Below, one piece after another: positions 59,854 to 64,000 of a stretch of 64,000 bases of DNA. A program made the translations under genes and the position numbers. Each line of letters opens with the position of its first letter. Within the stretch, counting starts at the first letter, position 1. Below the pieces are notes generated by a model. It had not been told where the DNA came from. It did no database searches and saw nothing but the letters and a program-made list of their open reading frames with translations. The stretch is from Mycoplana rhizolycopersici. Lineage in GTDB: Bacteria; Pseudomonadota; Alphaproteobacteria; Rhizobiales; Rhizobiaceae. The stretch covers positions 62,001-126,000 of the forward strand of contig NZ_JABXYK010000008.1 in assembly GCF_013378445.1 (NCBI RefSeq), read 5' to 3'.

Positions 59854-60645
59854 CTACTGGCCACCTGCGGCGGCAAGAAGCCCGGCCTTGCAATCCTGCT
59901 TCGTCGGGGCTGCCTTCAGGACCAGCGCCGAAAGCTCGCCTTCCGCAGCCGCCAGCCCGATCGTTACGCCGGTGACGATCTCCTTGCCGTCCACGCTGCG
60001 GCACCGCAGCCGCACCCGCTCACCGGCGCTTGCACCGAAAGCCTCATCGAAGGCTGCGCCCACCTCCGAAATCGTCACGGCCGTTCCTGCCCTGCTCGTG
60101 AAGAACGCTCCGACTGCCGAGCGGTTGACGGCGTCCAGCATGTCGAGGGAGCGGGAAAAATAGTCTTCGGCCGTCGCCGCATGGCAGGTTCCGTGCATCA
60201 GCCATTGGTGCCGGTCGAGACCGGAAGCGACACCGGGCATCGCCGCCGCAAGCCGCGCCTGTGTGCCATCCGAAAGAACGAGCTTCGGCAGATCATCCCA
60301 GTTTCGCGACCGGTCGCGTTTTTTCAGTTCCGCGTCGATGCCGCAGTAGCTCTTCTTCACCTGCCAGAGGCCATGCAGGCCGAGGCGCGGCGCCAGCCCC
60401 TGCCCAGCAGCCTTCTCGCATTCCGCAATCTTTGGCCGGACCAGGCAATAGCCCGGCTGCCAGCCGAGGGCCAGCACGTGGCGAGTTGCGGAGCCGTCGG
60501 CGCCGTCCGGCACTTCCGCCGGTAATGGCGCGGAAAGCGCCGGCCCCGACACTGCGATCGCAAGAGAGAAAAAGAAAGAAAAAAGCGCGCGGCCCCAAGA
60601 GCCGCACACAACAGTTCTGAGCCATGCAAATCCGGGTATCGCCAT
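59854..60645 (-). CDS. Secreted ribonuclease T2 family protein
   Basis: 263 aa. N-terminal signal peptide (ALFSFFFSLAIAVSGPALSAP, about residues 20-40). The RNase T2 catalytic elements are visible: LGLHGLWQVKKSYCGID (CAS I His) and DRHQWLMHGTCHA (CAS II with His-Gly-Thr-Cys). Cysteines in between are consistent with disulfides. Degrades RNA in the periplasm or outside. GGAG lies 7 bases before the ATG. Confidence 0.88.
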   Translation of the reverse strand: MAIPGFAWLRTVVCGSWGRALFSFFFSLAIAVSGPALSAPLPAEVPDGADGSATRHVLALGWQPGYCLVRPKIAECEKAAGQGLAPRLGLHGLWQVKKSYCGIDAELKKRDRSRNWDDLPKLVLSDGTQARLAAAMPGVASGLDRHQWLMHGTCHAATAEDYFSRSLDMLDAVNRSAVGAFFTSRAGTAVTISEVGAAFDEAFGASAGERVRLRCRSVDGKEIVTGVTIGLAAAEGELSALVLKAAPTKQDCKAGLLAAAGGQ

Positions 60646-60782
60646 GACACGCTCCAGAAATAGAACAAAACATAAACATTAATCAACAAAAGCGCGAACC
60701 ATGCAACCATAAATTTTACCACATCGACTGGTCGCCTGAAGGGCGCGATTGCAATTGCGGAGGAAATCAATTTGATGCTCGC

Positions 60783-60815
60783 GTCATCCCAACCGTCCCC
60801 GTCATCCCAACCGTC
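60783..60815. repeat. Tandem 15-bp direct repeat upstream of the alpha/beta hydrolase gene
   Basis: GTCATCCCAACCGTC at 60783-60797 is repeated at 60801-60815 with an 18-base period. Confidence 0.85.
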
Positions 60816-60830
60816 AAAGGCCCTTCGCAC

Positions 60831-61784
60831 ATGTTTTCGCAAACGCGCGCTCTGGAGAGCCCCACCGGCGCCACGCTTGCGCTGCGCCATGCCGGAAGCA
60901 GCGCCGGGTCAAAGGGTATCGTCCTCATCAGCCACGGCCTGGCGGAGCATGCCGGCCGCTATGGACCGTTCGCCGAACACCTCGCCGCCAGCGGCTTTCA
61001 AGTCTACGCCCACGACCATCGCGGCCACGGCGCCACGACCGCTCCGGACGCGCCGCTCGGCCGTTTCGCCGCGCGGGATGGGCACGACATGGCGCTGCGG
61101 GACATGCTCGCCGTGCGGGAGATGGCGGTGGCCCTGCACCCCGGCCTGCCGATCATCCAGTTCGGCCACTCGATGGGCGGCCTGCTCGCGCTCGCCTTTG
61201 CCGAGGCCTATCCCGAAAAGATCGACGCCCTCGCCGTCTGGAACGCCAATCACCGGCCGGGCGTTTCGGGCCGCGCCGCCCAGGCGCTACTGCTCGCCGA
61301 ACGTATGTTCAAGGGTTCCGATGTGCCGAGCGACCTGCTGCCGCGTCTCACCTTCGCGGCGTGGGGCAAGGCCGTGCCGGATCGCCGTACGGAGTTCGAC
61401 TGGCTCTCGCACGATCCAAAGCAGGTCGAGCTCTATCTGGCCGATCCGCTCTGCGGCTTCGATGCCAGCGTGTCGCTGTGGCTCGACATCTTCCGCCTCG
61501 CCTATTCCGGCGCCGACCGCGCGCGCCTTGCCCGGCTGCCGCGCTCCCTGCCCATCCATATCGCCGGCGGCGACGAGGACCCGGCCACGGATTTCGGCCG
61601 GGCGACAACCTGGCTTGCCCGGCGCATGAAGAATTCGGGCCTTGCCGAGGTGATGGCAGTGGTCTATCGGGGTCTTCGCCACGAAACGCTGAACGAGCGG
61701 CGGGATCTGCGCGAAAAGCCCCTTGAGGATTTCGTCCGCTGGTGCCTGAAGGTGGTTGCAACCCGAGAAACTTCCGGTGACTGA
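60831..61784 (+). CDS. Alpha/beta hydrolase (monoacylglycerol lipase / lysophospholipase type)
   Basis: 317 aa. LISHGLAEHAGRYGPFAEHLAASGFQVYAHDHRGHG near the N-terminus is the oxyanion-loop and HDHRGHG segment of serine aminopeptidase S33 / MGL-type hydrolases. Nucleophile elbow FGHSMGGLLA (Ser about residue 113), then the Asp/His of the triad in HIAGGDEDPATD and GLRHETLNE. Cleaves acyl esters; the precise lipid is unknown. It is followed after one base by a DMT transporter. Confidence 0.9.
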   Translation: MFSQTRALESPTGATLALRHAGSSAGSKGIVLISHGLAEHAGRYGPFAEHLAASGFQVYAHDHRGHGATTAPDAPLGRFAARDGHDMALRDMLAVREMAVALHPGLPIIQFGHSMGGLLALAFAEAYPEKIDALAVWNANHRPGVSGRAAQALLLAERMFKGSDVPSDLLPRLTFAAWGKAVPDRRTEFDWLSHDPKQVELYLADPLCGFDASVSLWLDIFRLAYSGADRARLARLPRSLPIHIAGGDEDPATDFGRATTWLARRMKNSGLAEVMAVVYRGLRHETLNERRDLREKPLEDFVRWCLKVVATRETSGD

Positions 61785-61785
61785 C

Positions 61786-62739
61786 ATGAGCACGCACGCC
61801 GCCTCCCCCAGAGGAGCCGTCCGCAACGAGGTCGGCCTCGGCCTTGCCCTGATGGTGGTTTCGGTGCTGCTGGCCCCGGTTATCGACATCTTTTCCAAAC
61901 TCGCGGTGGCCGACGTGCCGGCAACGGTCATCACGCTGTGCCGCTTCGTGTTCCAGACGCTGACGCTGCTGCCGATCGTGCTCTGGCGCGGGTCGCTGCT
62001 CGACCTGACGCGCAAGAAGGTGGCGCTGCATGCCGTGCGCGGCCTGATGACGGCGATCGTCATGATCAGCTTCGTCACGGCGCTTTCGGTGATGGAGCTC
62101 GCCGATGCGCTGGCGATCTTCTTCGTCGAGCCGATCATCCTGACGATCCTCGGCGCGATCTTCCTCAAGGAGACCATCGGCTGGCGTCGCTACACGGCCT
62201 GCGCGGTCGGCTTCATGGGCGCCCTGCTCGTCATCCAGCCGAGCCTTCAGGAGGTCGGCCCGGTGGCGCTTCTGCCGATCGTCTCGGCCTTCTGTCTGGC
62301 CATATTCTTCCTGATCACCCGCATGGCCGCACAGAGCGAGGACCCGTGGTCGATGCAACTGCACACCGGCCTGTGGGGCGCAGGCTTCACTGTGATCGCG
62401 CTCGCGGCAGGCGTCCATTTCGGCTGGCCGATGTTCACCGCCGTGATGCCGCAGGGCGATACCGTGATCTACATCGTCGGTGCCGGCATCGCAGCAACGA
62501 TCTCCGGCATCTTCGGCGCCTATGCCTACCGCCATGCGCCGGCCTCGGTGCTGGCTCCGCTGCAATATCTGGAAATTGTTTCGGCAACAGTGCTCGGCTG
62601 GTGGGTCTTCGGCGACCTGCCCGATGCGCTCAAATGGTTCGGCATCGGCATCATCATCGGCTCCGGCCTCTATGTGATCTGGCGGGAGCACAGGCTGCGC
62701 AGGCGGGCGATGCAGCCGCCACCGCTGCCGATTGTCTGA
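61786..62739 (+). CDS. DMT/EamA family transporter
   Basis: 317 aa from the ATG at 61786 (MSTHAASPRGAVRNEVGLGLALM), one base past the stop of the hydrolase. Ten spans: LLAPVIDIFSKLAVADVPATVITLCRF, EPIILTILGAIFLKETIGWRRYTACAVGFMGALLVI, APLQYLEIVSATVLGWWVFGDLPDALKWFGIGIIIGSGLYVI. Probably co-transcribed with the hydrolase; the substrate is unknown. Confidence 0.88.
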   Translation: MSTHAASPRGAVRNEVGLGLALMVVSVLLAPVIDIFSKLAVADVPATVITLCRFVFQTLTLLPIVLWRGSLLDLTRKKVALHAVRGLMTAIVMISFVTALSVMELADALAIFFVEPIILTILGAIFLKETIGWRRYTACAVGFMGALLVIQPSLQEVGPVALLPIVSAFCLAIFFLITRMAAQSEDPWSMQLHTGLWGAGFTVIALAAGVHFGWPMFTAVMPQGDTVIYIVGAGIAATISGIFGAYAYRHAPASVLAPLQYLEIVSATVLGWWVFGDLPDALKWFGIGIIIGSGLYVIWREHRLRRRAMQPPPLPIV

Positions 62740-62911
62740 GGAGCAGCAGTTGTCCGGCGAGAATTGAGAAATGCCAGGCGGTTAGTCCGGACGCTCATCA
62801 ACTCATGCCGCCATGGCGCTATCGCCGGCCGGCCAACTTTGGTATCCAGAACGCCCGTGCCGGCAGCAAGAAGCCGAAAAGGTCCCTCCGGCGCCGGCGA
62901 GGAGGATACCC

Positions 62912-64000
62912 ATGGACGTGAAGACCCTGCCGCTCTCCGGCATCCGTGTCATCGAACTTGCGCGCGTGCTTGCTGGCCCCTGGGCGGGCCAGATGCTGGC
63001 CGATCTCGGCGCCGACGTGATCAAGGTCGAAAACCCCGACGGCGGCGACGACACCCGTGCCTGGGGCCCGCCCTTCGTCACCGGCAGAGACGGCGAGAAC
63101 CTCTCCTCTGCCTACTACCATTCGACCAACCGCAACAAGCGCGCGATCACGCTGGATTTCCGCTCGGCGGAGGACCTCGAGGTCGCCCGCCGGCTCGTTC
63201 GCACCGCCGACGTGGTCATCGAGAACTTCAAGGTCGGCGGGCTTGAGAAATACGGGCTCGACTACAAGAGCCTTGCAGCCGAAAATCCCAGGCTCGTCTA
63301 TTGCGCCATCACCGGCTTCGGGCAGGACGGGCCATATGCCGCCCGGGCGGGGTACGACTATATCGTCCAGGGCATGTCCGGTTTTATGTCGGTGACCGGT
63401 GCGCCGGATGGCGAGCCGATGAAGGCCGGCGTCGCCATTGCCGACATCTTTACCGGCATCTATTCAGTGGCCGCCATTCAGGCCGCCCTGATCTACGCCA
63501 TGCGGACCGGCAAGGGCCAGCAGATCGACATGGCCCTGCTCGACGTGCAGTCCGCCGTCATGGCGAACCAGAACATGAACTACCTCGTGTCGGGCGTCGC
63601 CCCCACCCGGCTCGGGAACGCCCACCCGAACATCACCCCCTACGAGGTGATCGAGACGGCCGACGGCCACATCATCCTTGCGGTCGGAAACGACGGGCAA
63701 TTCCAGCGTTTTTGCGCGATCCTCGGCCGCGAAGACCTGCCGGCAGACGAGCGCTTCTCCACCAACAAGTCCCGCGTCAAACATCGGGCTGACCTGCGCC
63801 CGCTGATCCTGGAGCAGAGCCGCAACTGGACCAAGGCCGACCTGCTTTCCGCCTGCGAACGCAACGGCGTGCCGGCCGGCCCGATCAACTCGATCGCCGA
63901 AACCTTCGACGACCCCCAGATCAAGGCGCGGGGCATGCGGCTGGATCTTGCCGACAGCGAAGGCAACACCATACCCGGCGTGCGCACCCCGATCGTCTTC
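62912..64000 (+). CDS. CaiB/BaiF CoA-transferase family protein, 3' end outside window
   Basis: 363 residues are visible and the frame runs off the right edge. The start (MDVKTLPLSGIRVIELARVLAGPWAGQMLADLGADVIKVE) follows GAGGAGGATACCC, an excellent site. Family III CoA-transferase hallmarks are ENPDGGDDTRAWGPPF, STNRNKRAITLDFRSAED, ENFKVGGLEKYGLDYKSL, and the catalytic Asp in YDYIVQGMSGFMSVTG; GLGxxHPNITPYEVIET-like GNAHPNITPYEVIETADG follows. Likely moves CoA between small carboxylates. Confidence 0.92.
   Translation, partial: MDVKTLPLSGIRVIELARVLAGPWAGQMLADLGADVIKVENPDGGDDTRAWGPPFVTGRDGENLSSAYYHSTNRNKRAITLDFRSAEDLEVARRLVRTADVVIENFKVGGLEKYGLDYKSLAAENPRLVYCAITGFGQDGPYAARAGYDYIVQGMSGFMSVTGAPDGEPMKAGVAIADIFTGIYSVAAIQAALIYAMRTGKGQQIDMALLDVQSAVMANQNMNYLVSGVAPTRLGNAHPNITPYEVIETADGHIILAVGNDGQFQRFCAILGREDLPADERFSTNKSRVKHRADLRPLILEQSRNWTKADLLSACERNGVPAGPINSIAETFDDPQIKARGMRLDLADSEGNTIPGVRTPIVF

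Overview
The window is a stretch of the main chromosome of an alphaproteobacterium, almost certainly a member of the Rhizobiaceae. The evidence is a complete rhizobial-type division and cell wall (dcw) cluster with a roughly 590-residue FtsZ that carries a long Gln/Pro/Ala linker, a btaAB pair for betaine lipids, a pyrophosphate-type phosphofructokinase, a RIME-like mosaic repeat, and CtrA-like and GANTC (CcrM) motifs upstream of division genes. Base composition is high in G+C and even throughout. I see no prophage, insertion sequence, CRISPR array or tRNA, and both ends cut through a gene (an aminopeptidase P at the left, a CaiB/BaiF CoA-transferase at the right).

Layout. 1-11 kb: aminopeptidase P (partial), azlCD, panCB, a DbpA-like RNA helicase, a PAS protein, ligA and an unrecognised coiled-coil protein. 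11-38 kb: the minus-strand envelope and division block. In transcription order it runs mraZ-rsmH-ftsL-ftsI-murE-murF-mraY-murD-ftsW-murG-murC-murB. It is then interrupted by a plus-strand MFS transporter and minus-strand diguanylate cyclase and aquaporin genes, and resumes as ddl-ftsQ-ftsA-ftsZ, then lpxC, bamD and recN. Most neighbours inside the block overlap or nearly touch (ATGA, TTGA or TGATG junctions). Two genes, murF and ftsQ, appear to start with TTG behind strong ribosome binding sites.

38-64 kb: the RNase P RNA gene (rnpB, non-coding) sits upstream of mraZ on the same strand. After it comes a mixed region with an FAD oxidoreductase, five wall-degrading enzymes (two SLT transglycosylases, an AmpD/AmiD-type amidase, a GH25 lysozyme and an MltB-type transglycosylase), a TerB-J-domain protein, three EamA-type exporters, pfp, a LysE exporter, a penicillin-binding-type hydrolase, btaAB, an Omp25-like porin, an ArsR-methyltransferase fusion with metF, the ribosome ATPase EttA, a secreted RNase T2 and an alpha/beta hydrolase.

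Regulation gives the most interesting signals. There are four ATGGG boxes at an exact 10-bp period upstream of mraZ (probable MraZ operator) and CtrA-like boxes next to them. Six GANTC sites in 195 bp, plus a CtrA-like site, lie upstream of ddl-ftsQAZ. A Pho box precedes btaAB. A perfect 22-bp palindrome lies directly upstream of the ArsR-methyltransferase-metF operon. A 25-codon membrane-peptide gene with a strong ribosome binding site lies next to metF. I did not find an obviously new multi-gene system; most of the window is conserved core genome.
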